From contig CAKPMN010000012.1 of the NCBI GenBank assembly GCA_934168005.1, forward strand, positions 1-28,491: a stretch of 28,491 bases of DNA. Reading direction: 5' to 3'. Shown piece by piece: positions 5,973 through 12,970 of the stretch (positions are counted from its first letter, which is position 1; the number at the start of each line of letters is the position of its first letter). Origin of the DNA: an uncultured Bacilli bacterium. Its GTDB lineage: Bacteria > Bacillota_I > Bacilli_A > RF39 > UBA660. A model generated the notes under the pieces. That model saw nothing but the letters and a program-made list of their open reading frames with translations. It was not told the origin of the DNA and did no database searches. The translations under genes and the position numbers were made by a program.

Positions 5973-8300
5973 TTACTTTTCTTTTTCAGATTCATCTTCT
6001 TCTAAAATTCTTCTATATATTTCTTTATAATTTTTTACTGGTATAAACTCTATTTCTTTTTTTATAAAATCTTCTATTTCTTCTATATCAGGAATATTTT
6101 CATATGGTATAAATATTGTTTTTATTCTATTTCTAGATGCTCCTATTACTTTTTCTTTTAATCCACCAATCTTTAAGACATTTCCTTTTAAAGTTAATTC
6201 TCCTGTTAGTGCTATTTTGTTACTTATTTTTTTCTTTTTTAACATGCTTAATATAGCTGTTGTTATAGCTATACCGGCACTTGGTCCTTCTTTTGGAACT
6301 GACGCTTCTGGTATATGAATATGAATATCTAACTTATTTATTTTATCTAAGTTTACCTTAAAAGACTTTGCATTTGCTTTTATGTAATCTAGGGATATTT
6401 GAACACTTTCTGTCATTATTTTTCCTACATTTCCGGTTAAAATAAGTCTTCCTGTTCCAGAAAATGAAGTTACTTCTAATTGCTCGGTATCCCCACCATA
6501 ATTTGTATACGCTAATCCATTTACTATACCATAGTCATTATTTTTATTAATGCCATAGAAATGATATATTTCTTTTCCAAGATATTCTTCTACTTTTTTT
6601 TCATCTATTAAGAATTTATTTATTATTATCCTTTTAGTTACAATCTCTGTTACTATTTTTCTTATTATTGTAGCTAATTTTCTTTCTAATTCTCTTACTC
6701 CACTTTCTCGAGTATACGATCTAATAACTTTTAGAATTACTTCATCTTTTATTTTAATTCCTGATACATTTACACCATGTTCTTTACAGATTCTTGGTAA
6801 TAAGTATTTTTTTGCTATTTCTAGTTTTTCATATTCTGTATAACCTGATAAATTTATTATTTCTAATCTATCTTTTAAGGCTTCTGGTATTTGATTTACG
6901 TAATTAGCTGTTGTTATAAAGACAACTTTTGATAGATCAAATTCCTCTTCTATAAAGTTATCACTAAAATATTTATTTTGTTCTGGGTCTAATATTTCTA
7001 ATAAGACGCTTGCAGGATCACCTTTATAATCTCTTGTCATTTTGTCTATTTCATCTATTAGAAATACAGGATTTTTAGTTTTTGCTTTTTTCAAGCTTTG
7101 AATAATTCTACCTGGCGCTGAACCTAGGTATGTTCTTCTATGTCCTATTATTTCTGCTTCGTCGTTTATTCCGCCAACTGACATTTTAACAAATTTTCTA
7201 TTCATTGCTTTAGCTATTGAGATAGCTAGTGTTGTTTTTCCAACTCCAGGAGGACCTGCAAGACAAATAATTGGACTTTTTAAATTTCCTTTCATTTGTT
7301 TTACTGCTAAATATTCTATAATTCTTTCTTTTACATTTTCTAGTCCATTATGTGAATCATCTAGTATTTGTCTAGCCTCTTTTAAATTGTCATTATCTAT
7401 TGTTTCTTCTTCCCATGGAAGAGATAATAACCAATCTATGTAATTTCTTACTACACTTACTTCTGGTGATACCATTGATAGACTTTCTAATCTTCTGATT
7501 TCTGATTTTATTCTATCTTTTATTTTATCATTTGCTTTTAGCTCTTCTAATTTTTCATATAGATATGATATTTCATCTTCTTTTACTGATTTTTCATTTA
7601 ATTCTTGTTTAATTTCTTTTAATTTTTCTTTTAAGATATATTCTCTTTGGCTTTCATCTAATGTTTTTCTGACTTTAGCATCTAATTCTTTTTCTATGTT
7701 AAAAGATTCTTCTTCTTCATATATATCTTTTAAAGCCATTTCTGTTCTTATCTTTGGTGATATTTCATTTAAATATTCAAATTGTCGATTTCTATCGATT
7801 GATAATATTGATGGGACTATGTTTGTTAAAACATCAAGTGAAGTTGTATTTTCAACTACCTGTGATATACTGTTTCCTACATATGGAACTATATCTATAT
7901 ATTTTTTTAACTCTTCTTTTAATTTTTTAATATATATTTTATCTTCATTATCTTCTTTTATTTCTATTTTAGTTATGATTGATTCTATGTTTGTCTCATT
8001 TGTTAAATATTCTAATACTTTTGCACGTGATAATCCTGTTAAAATAAATCTTATTTTTCCATTTGGAAGTTCTATTTTATGAGTTATTTTAGCTATAACA
8101 CCTATTTTAGGAAAGTTTTTGATTTGATTTGTCTCTTCTAATTCATTTTCCTTTTGAACTACCAATATTTTAAAATTATGGAATAGTTCAGATATATCTA
8201 ATAAGTTTTTGTATTTTTCTTTTTCTAATTCTACTTTTATATCGCAGTTTGGAAGGAGAATTTGACCTTTAAGTACAAGAACAGGTAGATTATTTTGCAT
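5973..8300 (-). CDS. lon: ATP-dependent protease La (Lon)
   Basis: 775 residues, the usual LonA length. The N-terminal substrate-binding LAN domain is at about 4-190, with a coiled region to 300. The AAA+ module has Walker A GPPGVGKT at 349-356 and Walker B FLIDEID at 413-419. The C-terminal protease domain carries the catalytic serine in PKEGPSAG (Ser674) and lysine in GGLKEKVIG (Lys717); their spacing of 43 equals that in E. coli Lon. It degrades misfolded and regulatory proteins in the cytoplasm as a hexamer. GGAGGAG precedes ATG 8300, and an extended -10 promoter lies just upstream. I saw no CIRCE or CtsR-type repeat there. It is the only ATP-dependent protease in the window. High confidence. 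Confidence 0.97.
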   Translation of the reverse strand: MQNNLPVLVLKGQILLPNCDIKVELEKEKYKNLLDISELFHNFKILVVQKENELEETNQIKNFPKIGVIAKITHKIELPNGKIRFILTGLSRAKVLEYLTNETNIESIITKIEIKEDNEDKIYIKKLKEELKKYIDIVPYVGNSISQVVENTTSLDVLTNIVPSILSIDRNRQFEYLNEISPKIRTEMALKDIYEEEESFNIEKELDAKVRKTLDESQREYILKEKLKEIKQELNEKSVKEDEISYLYEKLEELKANDKIKDRIKSEIRRLESLSMVSPEVSVVRNYIDWLLSLPWEEETIDNDNLKEARQILDDSHNGLENVKERIIEYLAVKQMKGNLKSPIICLAGPPGVGKTTLAISIAKAMNRKFVKMSVGGINDEAEIIGHRRTYLGSAPGRIIQSLKKAKTKNPVFLIDEIDKMTRDYKGDPASVLLEILDPEQNKYFSDNFIEEEFDLSKVVFITTANYVNQIPEALKDRLEIINLSGYTEYEKLEIAKKYLLPRICKEHGVNVSGIKIKDEVILKVIRSYTRESGVRELERKLATIIRKIVTEIVTKRIIINKFLIDEKKVEEYLGKEIYHFYGINKNNDYGIVNGLAYTNYGGDTEQLEVTSFSGTGRLILTGNVGKIMTESVQISLDYIKANAKSFKVNLDKINKLDIHIHIPEASVPKEGPSAGIAITTAILSMLKKKKISNKIALTGELTLKGNVLKIGGLKEKVIGASRNRIKTIFIPYENIPDIEEIEDFIKKEIEFIPVKNYKEIYRRILEEDESEKEK

Positions 8301-8327
8301 ACAACTCCTCCTTCAAAATTGTTTTCT

Positions 8328-8336
8328 ATTATAGCA
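8328..8336 (-). promoter_or_regulatory. extended -10 promoter of lon
   Basis: The minus strand reads TGCTATAAT (8336-8328), a perfect TGnTATAAT. The region where a -35 would lie overlaps the upstream gene's terminator and matches poorly, as extended -10 promoters tolerate. The leader would be about 20 bases. Confidence 0.55.
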
Positions 8337-8343
8337 TAATTTT

Positions 8344-8374
8344 AAAAAAAAATAAGAGTTTTTTCTCTTATTTT
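8344..8374 (-). terminator. terminator after the tail-anchored coiled-coil gene
   Basis: AAAATAAGAG (8349-8358) pairs with CTCTTATTTT (8365-8374) around six T. On the minus strand about nine T follow. The gene's stop codon is in the stem. Confidence 0.8.
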
Positions 8375-9174
8375 ATAAATTTTAAAATTATTAATACAAG
8401 TGCTATGAAAATTACTAATACTATACCTGTAACTGTAAGAATTAATTTTAAGTTTTTTGACTTCTTTTTATTTTCTTGTTCGTATAAGTCTTCAAAATCT
8501 TTTTTATTAAAATCTAGGCTTGATGTATAAAATGAATTATCTATTTCTGATGGTTTATCTTCTTTTTTCTTATCTAATGCTTTGGCTTCTTCTAAAATTG
8601 ATTCTATACTAGCTCTTTCTGGCATTGTTTTTTCATTTTCATCTTTAGCTAGATCGCCTAACATATTTAGACTTAATTCTTCATTATCTAACTTATTTAA
8701 AAGACTTGTGCTTGTTATTGTATTTATTAATTCTTTTAACTCTTTAGCATCATCTTCGCTAAATTCTTTTTGTTGTTCACTTTTAATTTTCAATTCTTTT
8801 AATATATTATAGTTAGTATTGTTTAAACTACGATATTCATCATTTTCTCTTGTTTGATTTTTTAATTTTTCTAGTTCATCTTTTATATCATAATTTTTTA
8901 CTTCTTCTACTTTTAATTCTTTTTTTAATGGCTCTTTTTCTTCTTCTTGGTTTAAAAGTGATCTATATTGTTTTTGTCTTTTATATTCTTCTCTATTTTG
9001 AAGCATTTGTTTTACTTTTGTAATATCTATTTCATTTGTACGGTCTAATGATTCTACTGCCTCAATATTACTATATTCTCCTATATCATACATTTGTCTA
9101 TACAAAGATTGATTTTTTTGGATTCTTTTTTTTACTGTTTCTGAGTTATAGTACTTTTCCATTCTACTAGCCAT
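8368..9174 (-). CDS. tail-anchored coiled-coil protein, function unknown
   Basis: 268 residues. Residues 1-240 are highly charged (Lys/Glu-rich) and mostly helical, with coiled-coil-like stretches around 55-160 and several predicted breaks. A single membrane segment lies at the extreme C-terminus (about 245-266, LILTVTGIVLVIFIALVLIIL), ending KFIK. There is no signal peptide, so the bulk of the protein should face the cytoplasm. Such proteins often act as scaffolds or membrane-tethered partners of division or envelope machinery, but I recognise no family. AGGTGAT precedes ATG 9174, and a TGGTATTAT extended -10 lies upstream. It is divergent from the ferredoxin gene and followed by a strong terminator, so it is its own transcription unit. 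Confidence 0.75.
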   Translation of the reverse strand: MASRMEKYYNSETVKKRIQKNQSLYRQMYDIGEYSNIEAVESLDRTNEIDITKVKQMLQNREEYKRQKQYRSLLNQEEEKEPLKKELKVEEVKNYDIKDELEKLKNQTRENDEYRSLNNTNYNILKELKIKSEQQKEFSEDDAKELKELINTITSTSLLNKLDNEELSLNMLGDLAKDENEKTMPERASIESILEEAKALDKKKEDKPSEIDNSFYTSSLDFNKKDFEDLYEQENKKKSKNLKLILTVTGIVLVIFIALVLIILKFIK

Positions 9175-9222
9175 ACAATCACCTATTAAAATAATACCAT
9201 ATTTTTTTATTAATTTAAACCC

Positions 9223-9251
9223 TTGCTTTTATTTTTCATTTTTTTTATAAT
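9223..9251 (+). promoter_or_regulatory. sigma-A promoter of the ferredoxin-dapF unit
   Basis: TTGCTT (9223-9228), a 17-base spacer and a perfect TATAAT (9246-9251). Transcription would begin near 9258, at the edge of AGGAGG, leaving a leader of only about 11 bases. Confidence 0.7.
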
Positions 9252-9268
9252 GTCTATAGGAGGATTTT

Positions 9269-9511
9269 ATGAAAAAAATAGTTGTTGACGCTGATAAATG
9301 TTTCGGTTGTGGAGCATGTGTTAGTATTTGTAATAAAGTTTTTGATTTTTCTGATGATGGAGTTGCTTTCACAAAAGAAAATGAAAATATAATCGATAAT
9401 ATGGATGAAGATGTAAAAGATGAAGCATTAGATGCTTTAGAAGGTTGCCCTGCTAGCGCAATTAAAGAAGAAGAAATTGATGGATCTTTAGAGGAGGAGA
9501 AGGCGGCATAG
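9269..9511 (+). CDS. single-cluster [4Fe-4S] ferredoxin
   Basis: 80 residues. Cysteines C11xxC14xxC17 plus C60-Pro provide the four ligands of one [4Fe-4S] cluster; C21 is extra and could pair with another thiol. The middle and C-terminus are strongly acidic (NMDEDVKDEALDALEG, then EEEIDGSLEEEKAA), typical of a soluble electron carrier. The length matches the monocluster ferredoxin (Fer) type of Bacillus. AGGAGG is five bases before ATG 9269. The last sense codons are GAG GAG GAG AAG GCG GCA, unlike the A/T-ending codons elsewhere in the gene. They create a GAGGAGGAG stretch that may serve as the ribosome binding site of dapF downstream. Confidence 0.92.
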   Translation: MKKIVVDADKCFGCGACVSICNKVFDFSDDGVAFTKENENIIDNMDEDVKDEALDALEGCPASAIKEEEIDGSLEEEKAA

Positions 9512-9520
9512 CCTTTTTTT
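9500..9520 (+). terminator. hairpin with T tract at the ferredoxin-dapF junction
   Basis: AAGGC (9500-9504) pairs with GCCTT (9511-9515) around GGCATA, and T runs on to 9520. It looks like a small intrinsic terminator over the ferredoxin stop codon. It also sits between a strong purine ribosome binding site (9492-9499) and the dapF start, so it might instead shorten that distance when folded. Confidence 0.5.
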
Positions 9521-9524
9521 GATT

Positions 9525-10376
9525 ATGATTAAGTTTAGTAAAATGCATGGATGTGGTAATGACTATATTTATATAAATTGTTTCAATCAAGATATTTCTT
9601 CTATTCCTAACTTTGAAAATTTTGTTAAAAATGTTAGTGATCGTCATTTTGGAATTGGGTCTGATGGTGTCATATTAATAAAGCCAACGGATAAAGCAGA
9701 TGCTTATATGGATATGTATAATGCTGATGGTTCTAGTGGCGCTATGTGTGGAAATGGGATTAGATGTGTAGCTAAATATATCTATGATAATGGTATTGTA
9801 AATAAAGATGAAGTTGATATTTTAACTAGATCTGGTATTAAACATTTAAAACTTTTTATAGTAAATAATAAAGTTGAAACTGTCTCTGTTGATATGGGAG
9901 AAGCTATTTTAAATCCTAAAGAAATACCTGTTAATACAGACAAAGAGTTATTCATGGAAGATATAACCATTAATGATAAAAATTATTTTACTACATGCGT
10001 TTCTATGGGTAATCCACATGCAGTTATTTTTTTAGATGATATTGAATCTCTTGACTTAGAACATATAGGGCCACTTTTTGAAAATAATAGTCTTTTTCCA
10101 GATAGAGTAAACACTGAGTTTTTAAAAGTTATTGATTCTAAAACAGCTTATTTTAGAGTTTGGGAAAGAGGTAGTGGGGAAACATTAGCCTGTGGAACTG
10201 GAGCTTGTGCTTCTGTTGTTGCTGGATGCTTAAATGGTTATTTTAATAAGAATGAAGAAGTTCATATTATTTTAAGAGGTGGAGACCTTTATATTACTTA
10301 TATGGATAATGGCCATGTTCTTATGAGAGGAAATGCTTCCTTTGTATTTAATGGCGAAATAAAAGAAGATTTTTAA
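9525..10376 (+). CDS. dapF: diaminopimelate epimerase DapF
   Basis: 283 residues, normal length. The enzyme interconverts LL- and meso-diaminopimelate, the last step before lysine and the source of the meso-DAP in peptidoglycan. The two catalytic cysteines are visible: C75 in NADGSSGAMCGNGIRC and C223 in ETLACGTGACAS. MHGCGNDYI at the start is the family's N-terminal signature. I chose ATG 9525 because it gives the conserved N-terminus; TTG 9519 is also in frame. No ribosome binding site lies at the usual distance: the nearest purine-rich site, 9492-9499, is separated from the start by the hairpin 9500-9515. The gene overlaps the convergent rluB by 4 bases. No other lysine-pathway gene is nearby. 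Confidence 0.95.
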   Translation: MIKFSKMHGCGNDYIYINCFNQDISSIPNFENFVKNVSDRHFGIGSDGVILIKPTDKADAYMDMYNADGSSGAMCGNGIRCVAKYIYDNGIVNKDEVDILTRSGIKHLKLFIVNNKVETVSVDMGEAILNPKEIPVNTDKELFMEDITINDKNYFTTCVSMGNPHAVIFLDDIESLDLEHIGPLFENNSLFPDRVNTEFLKVIDSKTAYFRVWERGSGETLACGTGACASVVAGCLNGYFNKNEEVHIILRGGDLYITYMDNGHVLMRGNASFVFNGEIKEDF

Positions 10377-10387
10377 TCTTCTTTTTT
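10361..10387. terminator. bidirectional terminator shared by dapF and rluB
   Basis: AAAAGAAGATT (10361-10371) pairs with AATCTTCTTTT (10375-10385) around TTT. T follows on the plus strand, and the minus strand ends its stem in TTTT. Both stop codons, which overlap, lie in the hairpin. Confidence 0.75.
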
Positions 10388-11095
10388 TGCTTCAAAGTAT
10401 AATTTTTTTATTTCTTTTGGAGTTAATTTTCTTGATTCTCCAGATTTTAGTCCATCTGTTGTTAAAAATGAAAAGCTGTCTCTTCTTAATTTAATAACTT
10501 GATATCCAATTGCTTCGAACATTTTTTTTACTTGATGGTTTCTTCCCTCATGTATTATTAATTCTACTATTGATGTATCTGTTTTTTTATCATATTTTTT
10601 TATTCTTGCTTTACTTTTTGATGTTTTTTTGCCATCAACTATTACTCCACGTTCTAAAGCTTGTATTTCTTTTTTTCCGATTAAGCCCTTTACTTTAGCA
10701 ATATATACTTTATCTATATTATTTCTTGGATGTGTTAATAAATTTGTAAGTTCTCCATCATTTGTTAAAAGCAATACTCCTGTTGTATCATAATCTAGTC
10801 TTCCAACCGGATATATTCTTTTAGTTGTTGGAATTAAGTCAACCACTGTTTTTCTATTATGTTCATCTTTTGTTGTTGTTACAACTCCTCTTGGTTTATT
10901 AAGTAGGTAATATTCTTTTTCTTCTGTTTTTATTACGTATCCGTCTACTTCTATTACATCTTTGGAAGTAGCTTTTTCTCCTAATTCTCTTACTGTTGCC
11001 CCATTTAATTTTACTTTGCCTAATTTTATTAATTCTTCTGCTTTTCTTCTTGATACATATCCACTATTAGCTATTATTTTTTGTATTCTTTCCAC
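10373..11095 (-). CDS. rluB: 23S rRNA pseudouridine synthase, RluB type
   Basis: 240 residues. An N-terminal S4 RNA-binding domain (ERIQKIIANSGYVSRRKAEELIKLGKVKLNG is split here as ERIQKIIANSG and SRRKAEELIKLGKV) is followed by the RsuA/RluB catalytic domain. The catalytic aspartate is in the signature GRLDYDTTGVLLLTNDG, and the closing motif is EGRNHQVKKMFEAIGY. RluB modifies one uridine of 23S rRNA near the peptidyl-transferase centre. I chose GTG 11095 because it gives the conserved N-terminus (M-E-R-I-Q) and follows GGTG by six bases; the longer frame reaching 11140 would begin upstream of the promoter's start point. Its promoter has the same TTGCTT/TATAAT form as the ferredoxin promoter. 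RsuA is an alternative but less likely for a Firmicute. Confidence 0.9.
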   Translation of the reverse strand: MERIQKIIANSGYVSRRKAEELIKLGKVKLNGATVRELGEKATSKDVIEVDGYVIKTEEKEYYLLNKPRGVVTTTKDEHNRKTVVDLIPTTKRIYPVGRLDYDTTGVLLLTNDGELTNLLTHPRNNIDKVYIAKVKGLIGKKEIQALERGVIVDGKKTSKSKARIKKYDKKTDTSIVELIIHEGRNHQVKKMFEAIGYQVIKLRRDSFSFLTTDGLKSGESRKLTPKEIKKLYFEAKKED

Positions 11096-11111
11096 ATACA
11101 TCACCAAAGAT

Positions 11112-11140
11112 ATTATATATAATTTTTTTATTAAAAGCAA
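11112..11140 (-). promoter_or_regulatory. sigma-A promoter of rluB
   Basis: Minus strand: TTGCTT (11140-11135), a 17-base spacer and TATAAT (11117-11112). The start point would be near 11105, about 10 bases before the GTG at 11095, so the leader is very short. Confidence 0.65.
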
Positions 11141-11144
11141 TTAA

Positions 11145-11167
11145 AAGAGTGGTTATTTTCCACTCTT
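11145..11167 (-). terminator. terminator after the 11153-11836 gene
   Basis: AAGAGTGG (11145-11152) pairs with CCACTCTT (11160-11167) around a seven-base loop that holds the stop codon. On the minus strand four T then AATTG follow. The rluB promoter starts four bases beyond. Confidence 0.7.
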
Positions 11168-11836
11168 ACAATTATATTCGAATGTCTCATAATGTTTCTT
11201 ATATGTTTCTAGTGTTCCATTTTCGTCTAGGCCAAGTTCTTCTATTGTTTCGTCATTCATTCTATATAAATTATATTCTATAGTGTTTATTAGCTTGTCA
11301 TCTTCTATTTTGTAACTTGCTTTTATTCCTGCTGTTTCATTTAGACTTTTATTTCCATCTCGTTTTTCTGTTTCTAATTCTCCTAGTGTTTTTACTTCTG
11401 GGTTTAATATTTCATATGTTACTTTTCTTGTTTGTGTGTATATATGTCCATCTTTAAAAACTAATTTTACTTCTTCATCCATTTTTAAATTTGTTGAATA
11501 GTTAGTATTTGTACATGTTAATGAAGTAGTTTTGCTTGTTGTATATATTTTATTTCCTATTACTATTAAAAGAATTAGTACTGGAACTATTATGCATAGT
11601 TGAATGGCTGGATCCAATTTTTTAAATGATATTACAAAATCCATTAATGTGTTTTTAATATTACTAATTAAAACTTTTATTCTTGTTATTCCATTGTCAT
11701 TTTTTGATACTGATGCTTTTTTTAATATTTCTTTTTCATCTATTTTATTTATGTTAGAATACTCTTTTTTTGATTCACTACTTTGCTTTTTTAATGCTTC
11801 TACTTTTTTCTTAGCTTCTAGTTTTTTATCTTCCAT
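11153..11836 (-). CDS. single-pass membrane protein with an extracytoplasmic paired-Cys domain
   Basis: 227 residues. The first 75 are charged and cytoplasmic (many Lys/Glu), one membrane segment lies at about 77-96, and the last 130 should be outside. The outer domain opens with SLTC (C108) and closes with YNCKSGK (C223). It is beta-rich with TYE, TQTRKVTYE and KLINTIEYNL strands. This Cys-first/Cys-last layout resembles the small lipoprotein at 27896-28261 (C27 and C120), as in YehR/DUF1307-type lipoproteins, where two cysteines probably form a disulfide. That link is my inference from spacing and pattern only. AGGAGA precedes ATG 11836. Function unknown. Confidence 0.75.
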   Translation of the reverse strand: MEDKKLEAKKKVEALKKQSSESKKEYSNINKIDEKEILKKASVSKNDNGITRIKVLISNIKNTLMDFVISFKKLDPAIQLCIIVPVLILLIVIGNKIYTTSKTTSLTCTNTNYSTNLKMDEEVKLVFKDGHIYTQTRKVTYEILNPEVKTLGELETEKRDGNKSLNETAGIKASYKIEDDKLINTIEYNLYRMNDETIEELGLDENGTLETYKKHYETFEYNCKSGK

Positions 11837-11892
11837 AAAGATTCTCCTATTCTCTTCTTATTTTAACAATTAATACTTATTTTTTCAAGTAA

Positions 11893-12396
11893 TTAGAAAA
11901 ACAAATTGACAAAAAGAATAGAAATTAAAATACCTGCTAGATCGGCTAGTAAACCTACTATTAGTGAGTGTCGTATTTTTTTTATTCCAATGCTTCCAAA
12001 ATAAAGTGAGATTATATAAAATGTTGTATCTGTTGAGCCTTGAATTATTGAAGACATTATTCCTATTTTACTATCTGGACCATGTGCTGCTAGTATTTTA
12101 TTTAATATAGCAAGTGATGATGAACCTGAGATTGGCCTTAATAATGCCAATGATATAACATCTGTTGGAAATGAAACTTTAATTAAACTTAGAAGGAAAT
12201 CTAATACCCCACTTTTTAGAAAAATATTTATAGCTAATATCATAGCTAATAAGCACGGAAACATTGTTAGTACCAATTTGAATGATTCTTTTGCTCCTTC
12301 TATGAAGGTATCATAAACATCTACTTTCTTTATATTTCCATATATTATAACTATTAATACTATCAATGGTAATACATAGCTTGATAAATTAATCAT
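11893..12396 (-). CDS. spmB: spore maturation protein B (SpmB)
   Basis: 167 residues with five hydrophobic segments; a nucleoside-recognition (Gate) family membrane protein. Motifs typical of SpmB are visible: FIEGAKESF near 32, PCLLAMILAINIF, LLRPISGSSSLAIL in the middle, and IIQGSTDTTFYIISLYFGSIGIKKIRHSL toward the end (seen here in pieces). SpmA and SpmB are needed for normal spore core dehydration and heat resistance in Bacillus and Clostridium. It is the last gene of the dacB-spmA-spmB operon; its ATG overlaps the spmA stop by 8 bases, with AAGGA just upstream. I see no convincing terminator after it. High confidence. Confidence 0.93.
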   Translation of the reverse strand: MINLSSYVLPLIVLIVIIYGNIKKVDVYDTFIEGAKESFKLVLTMFPCLLAMILAINIFLKSGVLDFLLSLIKVSFPTDVISLALLRPISGSSSLAILNKILAAHGPDSKIGIMSSIIQGSTDTTFYIISLYFGSIGIKKIRHSLIVGLLADLAGILISILFVNLFF

Positions 12397-12970
12397 GTTT
12401 TTTCCTTCTGAATAAATAATCTAACATTAATCCTGTAATTGTAGCAGTTAATGTTGCTAAAAAGCATGGCAATACTATTGATGTAGGGTTAGCACTTTTA
12501 TAAAGCATTCTTAGGGATATAATTGTTGTTGGAATTAAAGTTAAACCTGTTGTGTTTAAAACTAAAAACGTTATCATACTATTGCTAGCAACTTTTTTAT
12601 CTTTATTTAATTCTTGAAGAGATGATATTGCTTTTAAACCGAATGGTGTTGAAGCACTTCCTAATCCAAAAAAATTACATATTAAGTTTGATGAAATATA
12701 TGAAAGCGACACATGACCTTTTGGAATTTCTGGAAATATAATACATAATACCTTTGAAAGTTTTTTTGATAGTTTTTCTAATAATCCTGATTTTTCTGCT
12801 ATTTTCATTATTCCAAGCCATAAAGACATTACTGGTAGTATTTTTACTACCATATCTAAACTTGTTTTTGTTGACTCTAATATTTCTTTATTTATTAGAT
12901 CTATTTTGTTTGTAACTATTGAAAATATTATTCCAATTAAGATCATTAAAGTCCATATTTTATTTACCAT
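12389..12970 (-). CDS. spmA: spore maturation protein A (SpmA)
   Basis: 193 residues with about five membrane segments. It is the partner of SpmB, with the family's VNKIWTLMILIGIIFSI start, SLWLGIMKIAEKSGLLE, GHVSLSYISSNLICNFFGLGSASTPFGLKA and FLVLNTTGLTLIPTTII regions (read in pieces). I chose ATG 12970, which gives the family's usual M-V-N start and overlaps the dacB stop codon (ATGGTAA). The in-frame ATG at 12985 lies further inside dacB and has no better ribosome binding site. Tight overlaps on both sides indicate translational coupling with dacB and spmB. Acts in the spore membranes during maturation. Confidence 0.93.
   Translation of the reverse strand: MVNKIWTLMILIGIIFSIVTNKIDLINKEILESTKTSLDMVVKILPVMSLWLGIMKIAEKSGLLEKLSKKLSKVLCIIFPEIPKGHVSLSYISSNLICNFFGLGSASTPFGLKAISSLQELNKDKKVASNSMITFLVLNTTGLTLIPTTIISLRMLYKSANPTSIVLPCFLATLTATITGLMLDYLFRRKKHD

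Noticed and set aside
7696..8082. 128-codon open frame on the plus strand inside lon
   Set aside because: It is antisense to well-conserved Lon sequence, has a Ser/Phe/Ile-rich product typical of the complement of Lys/Glu-rich genes, and no ribosome binding site.
8301..8345. CIRCE or CtsR heat-shock operator before lon
   Set aside because: No GAGTGCTAA-type inverted repeat and no GGTCAAA direct repeat; only an extended -10 is visible.
9175..9525. Lysine riboswitch or T-box before dapF
   Set aside because: The space before ferredoxin and dapF is far too short, and no such conserved motif is present.
9462..9647. Minus-strand frame across the ferredoxin-dapF junction
   Set aside because: Antisense to both conserved genes, no ribosome binding site, composition unlike the window's real proteins.
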